Positions 1-5,104 of a stretch of 5,128 bases of DNA are shown here, piece by piece. Source of the stretch: Lachnospiraceae bacterium (GTDB taxonomy: Bacteria; Bacillota; Clostridia; Lachnospirales; Lachnospiraceae); NCBI GenBank assembly GCA_024691065.1, contig JAILOA010000364.1, positions 1 through 5,128 on the forward strand, in the 5' to 3' direction. How positions within the stretch are numbered: the stretch's first letter is position 1; each line of letters opens with the position of its first letter. The notes under the pieces were generated by a model, which worked only from the letters and a program-made list of their open reading frames with translations, was not told where the DNA came from and ran no database searches. The translations under genes and the position numbers were made by a program.

Positions 1-33
1 AGCAAGTGACATATATTGTCATTTGCTCTTTTT
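1..33 (+). terminator. Rho-independent terminator of a gene left of the window
   Basis: An 11-bp stem (AGCAAGTGACA with TGTCATTTGCT, one G-U pair) closes a 5-base loop TATAT and is followed directly by CTTTTTATT. This is the classic stem plus U-tract form. It would end transcription of a gene upstream on the + strand and separates that gene from the one at 270. The left edge of the stem is at base 1, so it may extend further out of view. Confidence 0.75.
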
Positions 34-58
34 ATTATGTATTCAAGAACTTGATAAT

Positions 59-86
59 TTGATGCAAACTTTAATGTGCATATTAA
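59..86 (+). promoter_or_regulatory. Possible promoter for the 454-residue protein gene
   Basis: TTGATG (59-64) and TATTAA (81-86), 16 bases apart, each match the sigma-A boxes at four of six positions. The promoter would start RNA near position 93, placing the 39-bp duplication in the 5' leader. The AT-rich context makes chance matches common, so this is a weak call. Confidence 0.25.
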
Positions 87-88
87 AC

Positions 89-166
89 ATCTAAGCTTAA
101 AAACAGTAACAAGCTAAACACCGGAAAATCTAAGCTTAAAAACAGTAACAAGCTAAACACCGGAAA
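89..166. repeat. Perfect 39-bp tandem duplication
   Basis: Bases 89-127 are repeated without a mismatch at 128-166. The unit begins ATCTAAGCTTAAAAACAG and ends AAACACCGGAAA. Flanking bases differ apart from one extra matching A at 167. Complete identity in non-coding DNA suggests a recent slippage or duplication event. It lies 100-180 bases before the start codon at 270, in the likely promoter or leader region, so copy number could affect expression of that gene. No protein is encoded here. Confidence 0.9.
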
Positions 167-174
167 ACCAATAT

Positions 175-215
175 CCTGTTTCGATTAAACACAAAAAGAC
201 AAAATCAGATACAGG
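175..215 (+). other. Possible leader hairpin before the first gene
   Basis: CCTGT (175-179) pairs with ACAGG (211-215). Inside that, after a T-T mismatch, TC pairs with GA, and across a bulged A the bases GATT pair with AATC. This gives 11 pairs around a 16-base A-rich loop. There is no U-tract, so it is not a terminator. It could shape the 5' leader of the gene at 270 or stabilise its RNA. The pairing is imperfect and could be chance. Confidence 0.25.
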
Positions 216-269
216 CAAAATTTATGTAACATTTTAAATCAAATATTTCTATACAAGGAGGATTCTACC

Positions 270-1634
270 ATGGATTTTAAAAAAGATATTGAAGAGAACG
301 TTCCGGATTACACAAAAAATTATAAAAATCCCGAACCGGAAACTATCGATGAAACAAGCAACCAGACTAACAGCGAGAACGTATTGAGATTCAAAAAGAC
401 GTTAAAGCACTTTATTTATAATGAATGCAAATGGGAAAAGATTAACCGTTTTGTTTTCTCGGCGAAGCATTCATTGCCTGAGGACCAGACCGACACAGCG
501 ATTGCCTGCTGCAGGGGAGAGCTTTTCGAGGAGGACATAATACTCCTGCTGGTATTTGATGACGATGCAGAGCCGGATCCGGATAATCCATATCTTGCCG
601 ATGTGATATGCGGAAAAGGCAGGACGGGAATGGCATTTACCGAGAATGAAATTGTCTATTGGGAGAACGGAAGACATGTTTTTTCATATAAATACGTGGA
701 CATCAAAAGTATTGATATTTCGACTTCTGCAGGGGAGTATGGAATAGGCGACGAGAATGATTATGTGGAAATAACAACATTAAAGAACGAAAGTTATATG
801 TTCGGCTGCGCCACACACAACATGTATCTTAAAAATGTACCGAAATTCTATAATTTCCTTATGCGTGTTATCAAGTTCAAGCGCGATGAAATGGGCAATT
901 GGGAAGAGTATGCCGAGGAAAATCAGGAGAAAAAAGAGAAAAAGGGATGCTCGAAAACCGCTGAGGATTTCAAGGAATTTATTCTTTCAAGAGATAATTC
1001 GGATATTGGCGCGTACGTCGTATCGACAGAGGATTCAATAGGAAGATTTAAAGAGTTTTATTCCATAAACAGGCGTAAAATAAAGGAAGAGGATGTACTT
1101 TTTATTGCGGTAAGCTATTATGATGATTATCAGGGAATGGAGCATGGAGTTTATGCATACTTTACAGCAGAGGAAATGTATATTTACAGGGCATTTATAG
1201 ATAAATCGAACAAACTTAAGAAGTTAACTTCGATTAAATATAAGGACATACTGGATGTAAATACCAAAACCACTGAGTACAGCAGAACCACGGATTACAA
1301 GGTATTTGTGGTAAGTTCGGAATTTGATGAGGAAATTGAGAATTATTATAAGAAAATGAATAATAAATACAGAAAGATTGACTATAATTCTTCACCTATG
1401 ACCGGATTATTTAATTCTGTTCTAAGTAGTATTGACGGAGAACCGGCGAATTTTAATATGGGTTGGAATGATGAAAACTCCAGTCGTATTCCAAGTCAGG
1501 ATTCATATATTGAGGGCGACCATGGAGATATGCCTGTGGGAGGCCATTTATTATATGATTTTGATTACAAGTATGAGAGCGAGGGACTTTATAATTTCAT
1601 AATGGATTTGATTGAATTTAAGGAGGAAAACTAA
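270..1634 (+). CDS. Acidic cytoplasmic protein with two PH-like repeat units, function unknown
   Basis: I do not recognise this 454-residue protein by name. It has no signal peptide or membrane segment and is rich in Asp and Glu, so it is probably cytoplasmic. It is an internal duplication. The first unit spans about residues 41-204 and the second about 231-451. Matching landmarks are FEEDIILLLVFDDD (86-99) with KEEDVLFIAVSYYDD (272-286), AFTENEIVYW with YFTAEEMYIY, YKYVDIKSIDI with IKYKDILDVNT, and KFYNFLMRVIKFK (192-204) with GLYNFIMDLIEFK (439-451). Strand-rich segments closed by a C-terminal helix suggest a bacterial PH-like fold (inference). A charged linker, EENQEKKEKKG (216-226), separates the units, and the second carries an insertion at about 365-430. 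The start is well set by AAGGAGGA at 255-262, seven bases before the ATG. The protein may be a scaffold or a phosphorylation partner of the kinase downstream, but nothing proves this. Confidence 0.9.
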   Translation: MDFKKDIEENVPDYTKNYKNPEPETIDETSNQTNSENVLRFKKTLKHFIYNECKWEKINRFVFSAKHSLPEDQTDTAIACCRGELFEEDIILLLVFDDDAEPDPDNPYLADVICGKGRTGMAFTENEIVYWENGRHVFSYKYVDIKSIDISTSAGEYGIGDENDYVEITTLKNESYMFGCATHNMYLKNVPKFYNFLMRVIKFKRDEMGNWEEYAEENQEKKEKKGCSKTAEDFKEFILSRDNSDIGAYVVSTEDSIGRFKEFYSINRRKIKEEDVLFIAVSYYDDYQGMEHGVYAYFTAEEMYIYRAFIDKSNKLKKLTSIKYKDILDVNTKTTEYSRTTDYKVFVVSSEFDEEIENYYKKMNNKYRKIDYNSSPMTGLFNSVLSSIDGEPANFNMGWNDENSSRIPSQDSYIEGDHGDMPVGGHLLYDFDYKYESEGLYNFIMDLIEFKEEN

Positions 1635-1700
1635 GAATCACCAATACGAGAATACAAAGGTATTTACTACTAATAATTTATGAAAATTTAACTTAAAACT

Positions 1701-1723
1701 TATGCTGATAGCATACATTTTTT
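1701..1723 (+). terminator. Short U-tailed terminator after the first gene
   Basis: TATGCT (1701-1706) and AGCATA (1710-1715) form a 6-bp stem with a 3-base loop, followed by CA and six T. It sits 66 bases after the stop codon of the gene ending at 1634 and is the only terminator-like site there. The stem is short, so termination may be partial. Its right arm is shared with a longer competing inverted repeat (1708-1740). Confidence 0.45.
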
Positions 1724-1740
1724 AAAATAGTGTGTGCTAT
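1708..1740. promoter_or_regulatory. 12-bp inverted repeat overlapping a promoter (candidate operator)
   Basis: ATAGCATACATT (1708-1719) and AGTGTGTGCTAT (1729-1740) are complementary over 12 positions, two of them G-U if read as RNA, with a 9-base AT spacer. The right arm overlaps the extended -10 box of the promoter at 1733-1743 and the left arm covers its -35 region. As DNA this is a good shape for a dimeric repressor site. As RNA it is a hairpin that excludes the terminator stem at 1701-1715. No regulator family is recognised from the half-site. Confidence 0.5.
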
Positions 1741-1743
1741 AAT
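1733..1743 (+). promoter_or_regulatory. Extended -10 promoter for the candidate RNA
   Basis: TGTGCTATAAT is a full match to the Gram-positive extended -10 form (TRTGnTATAAT). There is no convincing -35 box at the usual distance, which extended -10 promoters tolerate. RNA would start near 1750. The next full-length coding sequence begins more than 400 bases later, so the promoter probably serves an RNA gene or a long leader. Confidence 0.6.
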
Positions 1744-1749
1744 AACCGC

Positions 1750-1985
1750 AGGTTAACATTTTTTATCTCTGGTGGAGGTGCAGTATCTAGAGGTGCCAGA
1801 TCTAATAGATATCTGTAGGTGAGGTAAAAATATGTCTCCTGTTAAGAAACTAAATTAATAGGGTGAGCGGTAGAGGTTAAGGTTAGCAATTCATCATCTG
1901 TGCAACAGCAGGTGGTGAATTGTTCAGGTTTTAGGGGATTTTTACATTTCGGCAGGTAGATTTTGACAAGTCTGTATTTATTTTT
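1750..1985 (+). ncRNA. Candidate structured non-coding RNA, no recognised family
   Basis: The region begins just after an extended -10 promoter, encodes no sizeable protein, and is clearly richer in G than the AT-rich DNA around it. It can form several hairpins in series. TCTGG (1768-1772) pairs with CCAGA (1796-1800). CAG-ATCT (1797-1803) pairs with AGAT-CTG (1807-1815) across a 2-base bulge. CCTGTTAA (1838-1845) pairs with TTAATAGG (1855-1862). The strongest is a 16-bp stem at 1885-1900/1909-1924 with loop TGCAACAG. The 3' end is uncertain: a T-rich run at 1974-1989 and a U-tailed hairpin at 2050-2081 are both possible. I do not see signatures of SRP RNA, RNase P RNA, tmRNA, or the lysine, cobalamin, FMN, TPP or c-di-GMP riboswitches. 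It could be a free small RNA or a long leader of the kinase gene. Confidence 0.45.
1832..1858 (+). CDS. Possible 8-residue leader peptide inside the candidate RNA
   Basis: ATG at 1832 opens the short frame MSPVKKLN and ends with TAA at 1856-1858. GGTGAGG (1819-1823 plus flanks) lies at ribosome-binding distance upstream. The codons overlap the 1838-1862 hairpin, so translation would melt that stem. Such a tiny frame is easily found by chance, and the sequence has no run of a single amino acid typical of attenuation peptides. It is listed because of its ribosome site and position. Confidence 0.15.
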   Translation: MSPVKKLN

Positions 1986-2049
1986 TATTGGCCGGATAAC
2001 AGATATATCTTATCCCTCAATAGATTGAATAAACTAAAAAATATTTATT

Positions 2050-2081
2050 AAAGAATAAGTAAAAATTAGCTTATTTTTTTT
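2050..2081 (+). terminator. U-tailed hairpin upstream of the kinase promoter
   Basis: AAAGAATAAG (2050-2059) pairs with CTTATTTTTT (2070-2079, one G-U) around a 10-base loop, and the T run continues to 2081. The stem is almost entirely A-T, so it is weaker than a textbook terminator. Its place, after the candidate RNA and just before the kinase promoter at 2101, fits a transcript end. If real, an RNA from about 1750 would be about 330 bases long. Confidence 0.4.
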
Positions 2082-2100
2082 ATCTGACAGCATAAATAAG

Positions 2101-2129
2101 TTGTTAAAATTCCTAAGAAAGTATATAAT
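2101..2129 (+). promoter_or_regulatory. Sigma-A-type promoter of the kinase gene
   Basis: TTGTTA (2101-2106) and a perfect TATAAT (2124-2129) are separated by exactly 17 bases. RNA would start near 2136, giving a leader of about 30 bases that contains the ribosome site AGAAGGA (2145-2151) before the ATG at 2165. This is the best-formed two-box promoter in the window. Confidence 0.65.
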
Positions 2130-2164
2130 TAAAACAAAAAATATAGAAGGATTTATATAAGTAT

Positions 2165-4177
2165 ATGAATAGTATCAAAATTATAGATTGCATATCAGAT
2201 TCTGATAGAAACAAGGTTTATTTGATTGAGGGTGAGAGTGAACCATGTATTTTGAAAATAGTTCGAAATGCTAATTTAAATGTATACGAAAGAATATCAA
2301 AATTGCAGGATAAACACATTCCAAAAGTGCTTGATTCCGAGGCTATGAGCCTTAAGGAAGCTAGAACCAAGGTAAATAATGATGAGATTTATTCTTATGT
2401 AGATGAGAATGAATCGGTTTTAATGCTTTTGGAGGAATATGTCGACGGCGATCCTTTAGATAAATATGTAAAGGAGCATGACATATCCGAGGATGCGATT
2501 GTATCGCTGATTTTGCAGGTACTTTCAACGGTTGAAAGGCTTCACAGTTTAGAGCCGTCAATCATTCATAGGGACCTAAAGCCGGATAATATCCTGGTGG
2601 ATTCTACCGGAAATGTTATGATCGTTGATTTTGATATTTCGCGTGAAGAAAAATCCGATGACAAAAAGACTTCCGACACGATGCATTTAGGTACTAAGCG
2701 CTATGCGCCGCCGGAGCAATACGGTTTTTCGAGGACGGACCCGAGGAGTGACATTTACTCGATTGGTGTAATTCTTTATGAGCTCCTATATAAAAAGAAA
2801 TTCGATAAAAATAATTTCAAGGAGTCTCTTAACAATGCCCGTGTAAATGTGTTCGAGTCTGCATCTGTTGTGCATCCGGAGCTTGTGAGAATTATTAAAA
2901 AATGTACCGAATTTGCGCCGGATAAGCGATTTGATAACACTGCCCAGCTGATTAAGAGACTTAAGGGGTATAAAAGTGCTAACGGAAAGAGAATATTTTT
3001 GTATACTCTTGTAGGCGTGGTCGCTGCATTTTGCGTAATAACTGTTGGCAAGAATAATATGGCAAATAAGAGCGCATTCGGGAGCGGAAAGAAACTAATG
3101 CAGGAGGTTGTCTCTAACGGAGACAGTTCTTCCGGAAGCTCTGAAGTTACAGAGGAAAATACGGATGAGAGTAGCGGGGCTTCAAGTGAGACTTCGGATA
3201 TTTTAAATCCTGCGGATATTGATGACACGGATAAGGAAGCTTTTTCTCCGGATGACATTAATCCTGAAACCGGACTCAGGGATACACCGACAATTTTCTT
3301 TATGCCGGATAATCCTGAGCTTACGCCGGTTTATATAGCAAATGAACGTCTTAAGAACGTGGAAATTTCTAACATTCGTCTTTTGGACATGGTCAATACC
3401 AAAATGAGTTTCGTAAATTTTGATTATGTTGATTATAATGCAGAGGACGGAGTTGTTTCATTAGCACCGGAGGCATTTGAAGGCCTGGACGAGGAAAAGC
3501 AATATAAGCTGATAATTGATACGGGCGAATTGTTGTTTTATATATATGTAGAGCTTGTGGATAGCTATGATAAGATTTCAGAGTTCGGTTCAAAGCCGCA
3601 TTTATTCGTTAATTCGTTGGAGTATTTGAGAAATGATCCGATAGACATTAAATGTTATATAACTAATCTATATGGCAGAAAGATTACAAAACTCGTTGAT
3701 TACGAAACCAAGGAAGTTATTTCACCGGATCTATATGAGGTGGATGAAGAAAAAAATATTCTGACTTTCAAAAAGGAATATTTTGAAGATAAGGAAAACG
3801 GAGTCTGGATAAATATTCTGGTTCATTATAAAAAGGACAAGAAATTATTACACAATGATCCGGGTATAATTTCAGTTGTGCCTAGAGAACATGAATATAT
3901 TAGTCCGGTAATATTAAAAGAGAGCTTCACTCTAAAGAAGGCAAAGGATGTAGTTGTTGAATTAGAATGGAATGATGGCTGGGGTCATCTGGATGGTATA
4001 TATACAATCGATGAGGGTGGTATCGACATTGACAGGAAATATTATACATACGATGAAAATTCAATAACTATTGACAAGAAATTTATAAAGAAGCTTAAAA
4101 AGAAGGGTAAAGGCAAGTATCATTACATATTGGAATTTGTAGATGTCGCCAAGAAAATCACCCTGAATATAATGTAA
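2165..4177 (+). CDS. Membrane Ser/Thr protein kinase with three outside X2-like beta domains
   Basis: This 670-residue Hanks-type kinase should transfer phosphate from ATP to Ser/Thr of cytoplasmic partners. The kinase domain is about residues 1-268. The ATP lysine is K31 (ILKIV), the catalytic loop is HRDLKPDN (135-142), the metal-binding Asp is D155, APPE is at 181-184 and SDIYSIG at 195-201. Two oddities are that the Gly-rich loop has no usual glycines and DFG reads DFD (155-157). Key catalytic residues remain, so it is probably active. A membrane helix spans about 277-295, with positive charges before it, consistent with the N-terminus inside. An acidic Ser-rich spacer (about 303-370) leads to three units of about 92 residues (374-466, 477-573, 579-670). 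Each ends with a Tyr/Asp strand, a KK-F/Y-F turn and a final strand, like X2/Ig-like modules (inference), suggesting ligand or wall sensing. No PASTA repeats are seen. The ribosome site AGAAGGA lies 13 bases upstream, rather far. The 3' end lies in a 48-bp repeat. Confidence 0.93.
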   Translation: MNSIKIIDCISDSDRNKVYLIEGESEPCILKIVRNANLNVYERISKLQDKHIPKVLDSEAMSLKEARTKVNNDEIYSYVDENESVLMLLEEYVDGDPLDKYVKEHDISEDAIVSLILQVLSTVERLHSLEPSIIHRDLKPDNILVDSTGNVMIVDFDISREEKSDDKKTSDTMHLGTKRYAPPEQYGFSRTDPRSDIYSIGVILYELLYKKKFDKNNFKESLNNARVNVFESASVVHPELVRIIKKCTEFAPDKRFDNTAQLIKRLKGYKSANGKRIFLYTLVGVVAAFCVITVGKNNMANKSAFGSGKKLMQEVVSNGDSSSGSSEVTEENTDESSGASSETSDILNPADIDDTDKEAFSPDDINPETGLRDTPTIFFMPDNPELTPVYIANERLKNVEISNIRLLDMVNTKMSFVNFDYVDYNAEDGVVSLAPEAFEGLDEEKQYKLIIDTGELLFYIYVELVDSYDKISEFGSKPHLFVNSLEYLRNDPIDIKCYITNLYGRKITKLVDYETKEVISPDLYEVDEEKNILTFKKEYFEDKENGVWINILVHYKKDKKLLHNDPGIISVVPREHEYISPVILKESFTLKKAKDVVVELEWNDGWGHLDGIYTIDEGGIDIDRKYYTYDENSITIDKKFIKKLKKKGKGKYHYILEFVDVAKKITLNIM

Positions 4178-4277
4178 CTGCTATTTGTAGATGTTGCCGG
4201 GAAAATCACCCTGGATATAATGTAACTGCTATTTGTAGATGTCGCCGGGAAAATCACCTTGGATATAATGTAACTGC
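4135..4277. repeat. Three 48-bp tandem repeats carrying the kinase 3' end and its stop codon
   Basis: Units lie at 4135-4182, 4183-4230 and 4231-4277. The period is 48 bases, exactly 16 codons, and each unit carries TAA in the kinase frame. Unit 1 encodes the real C-terminus FVDVAKKITLNIM-stop. Units 2 and 3 read FVDVAGKITLDIM-stop in the same frame. Unit 1 differs from unit 2 at four bases (GTC/GTT, AAG/GGG, AAT/GAT), and units 2 and 3 differ only by silent changes. Loss of one unit by recombination would replace the kinase tail without changing its length. Confidence 0.92.
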
Positions 4278-4393
4278 CGGTTAAATAAGGCAAAGAGAGT
4301 TAATGTTAAATCCTAGGTCAAAAAGAGTCAATATGTAATGAAAGAATCTTAGATTACATTTGAATGAAATGTAACTAAGTCGGACAAGTAGTT

Positions 4394-4417
4394 AAGTGGA
4401 CTAAAGAAAGTTCACTT
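4394..4417. promoter_or_regulatory. Inverted repeat at the helix-turn-helix gene promoter (candidate operator)
   Basis: AAGTGGACT (4394-4402) and AGTTCACTT (4409-4417) are inverted copies with one mismatch (G-U in RNA) around AAAGAA. There is no T run after it, so it is not a terminator. It lies just before the likely -10 box at 4418-4423 and 31 bases before the start codon, the usual position for a repressor site. The protein encoded next is a plausible binder, but this is inference. Confidence 0.45.
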
Positions 4418-4423
4418 TACAAT
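4397..4423 (+). promoter_or_regulatory. Possible promoter of the helix-turn-helix gene
   Basis: TACAAT (4418-4423) is a good -10 box. TGGACT (4397-4402) matches the -35 box at four of six positions, but the spacing is 15, shorter than usual. RNA would start near 4430, only a few bases before the ribosome site GAGGGG (4435-4440). The overlap with the inverted repeat fits a regulated promoter. Confidence 0.35.
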
Positions 4424-4447
4424 ATGTAATTATAGAGGGGTATATCT

Positions 4448-4912
4448 ATGACAGATAAATCTAAGGAAAAAAAAGAAATGAAGAAGACGGGGAAGCTTAA
4501 CACGGACAGATTAAACAGTAGTATTCTACATTTTAAAAATGAGAATCAAATATCAAAGATATTTCCTGAAAATGAAGTAGAATATACCCTTTCCGAATAT
4601 CTTGCACATCTGCTTGAAACTTATGATGTTAAGAAAAAAGAGGTTATTGCGAAATCACAGCTGGATACAATCTACGGCTATCAGATATTTCAGGGTAAGA
4701 AGAACCCAAGCCGAAACGTACTGATTTGTTTATGTTTTGGGTTCGGATTATCCGTGGATGATGCCAAGCGGTTGTTATATTACGGTGGTGTTGCTTCACT
4801 GTATCCTCGTGTAAAGAGAGATGCATATATAATGTTTGCATTAAATAAAAAGATGGATGTGATAGAGACGAATGAATTACTTTATTCGCATGAGCAGGAA
4901 ACTATTTGTTAA
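4448..4912 (+). CDS. XRE-like helix-turn-helix protein, kinase-associated type
   Basis: This 154-residue protein probably binds DNA in the cytoplasm. Residues 1-45 form a Lys-rich, probably flexible tail. Residues 47-112 look like a lambda-repressor/XRE-like helical bundle: SEYLAHLLETYDVKKKEVI, then DTIYGYQIFQGKKNPSRN as the likely recognition region, then LICLCFGFGLSVDDAKRLL. The C-terminal part (118-146: LYPRVKRDAYIMFAL, then NELLY) completes a pattern I recall from small Clostridia regulators with YGYQIF-G-PSRD and LY-R-RDA motifs, often found near Ser/Thr kinases. Here PSRD is PSRN. GAGGGG at 4435-4440, seven bases before the ATG, fixes the start. It lies 270 bases after the kinase gene and likely has its own promoter. 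It may autoregulate through the inverted repeat at 4394-4417. It could be a kinase output, with Ser/Thr in its tail as possible targets. Strict XRE membership is not certain. Confidence 0.85.
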   Translation: MTDKSKEKKEMKKTGKLNTDRLNSSILHFKNENQISKIFPENEVEYTLSEYLAHLLETYDVKKKEVIAKSQLDTIYGYQIFQGKKNPSRNVLICLCFGFGLSVDDAKRLLYYGGVASLYPRVKRDAYIMFALNKKMDVIETNELLYSHEQETIC

Positions 4913-4918
4913 TAATTG

Positions 4919-4947
4919 TTGAGGAAAATTGGATTTTGATATATAAT
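4919..4947 (+). promoter_or_regulatory. Possible promoter after the helix-turn-helix gene
   Basis: TTGAGG (4919-4924) and a perfect TATAAT (4942-4947) are 17 bases apart. The -10 box lies in the first copy of a short direct repeat. A second TATAAT is at 5003-5008 without a clear -35 partner. Either could serve a gene to the right of the window, but the region is so AT-rich that chance boxes are expected. Confidence 0.35.
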
Positions 4948-4968
4948 ATAACTGATTTTGATATATAA
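4932..4968. repeat. Short direct repeat, 22-bp period
   Basis: GATTTTGATATATAA occurs at 4932-4946 and 4954-4968, 22 bases apart or about two helical turns. The following bases are similar but not identical. It may be a binding site pair on one DNA face, or simply AT-rich slippage. Confidence 0.6.
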
Positions 4969-5104
4969 ATATAATTTATTATTAATTGTTTCCGGTATAC
5001 TTTATAATCAAAGTAAATGATAGTTATGGTTAAAGAGTTAAGGTGATAAAAAACCAAATTAACGGTAAAAATTAGCAGAGTAAGTGTTAAAATCAGCATC
5101 AAAA

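Larger units (their letters stand above)
4278..4447. other. Gap between kinase and helix-turn-helix gene: inverted and direct repeats
   Basis: No gene is seen. The gap contains an inverted repeat ATGTAAT/ATTACAT (4333-4339 and 4353-4359) with a nested AATCT-T-AGATT (4345-4355). It also has an 11-bp direct repeat CAATATGTAAT at 4329-4339 and 4420-4430, and another ATGTAAC at 4369-4375. The same heptamer type ends each 48-bp repeat just upstream. No convincing terminator follows the kinase gene, so read-through into the next gene is possible. Confidence 0.6.

Noticed and set aside
835..1041. 68-residue + strand frame inside the first gene
   Set aside because: It overlaps the long, internally repeated protein in another frame and is Arg/Lys/Ser-rich without recognisable features.
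1776..1800. Lysine riboswitch-like AGAGGTGC string
   Set aside because: Only this short string matches; the rest of the conserved lysine core is absent, and no lysine gene follows.
1994..2015. Palindrome GGATAA/TTATCC as a terminator
   Set aside because: The stem is short and followed by CTCAATAG rather than a T run; it may be chance in AT-rich DNA.
1635..2164. Remnant of an insertion sequence or group II intron
   Set aside because: No terminal inverted repeats with target duplication, no transposase or reverse transcriptase fragments, and no intron domain V-like hairpin were seen.
2776..3258. 160-residue open frame on the - strand within the kinase gene
   Set aside because: It lies fully opposite the well-supported kinase frame, is Ser/Leu-rich as expected from the complement of Glu/Lys/Asp codons, and has no ribosome site or domain.
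4135..4277. CRISPR array
   Set aside because: The 48-bp units abut directly with no unique spacers and extend the kinase coding sequence.
4902..5102. 66-residue - strand frame in the right-hand AT-rich region
   Set aside because: It is composed of Ile/Tyr/Leu/Asn codons typical of random AT-rich DNA and overlaps the end of the regulator gene; no ribosome site was seen.
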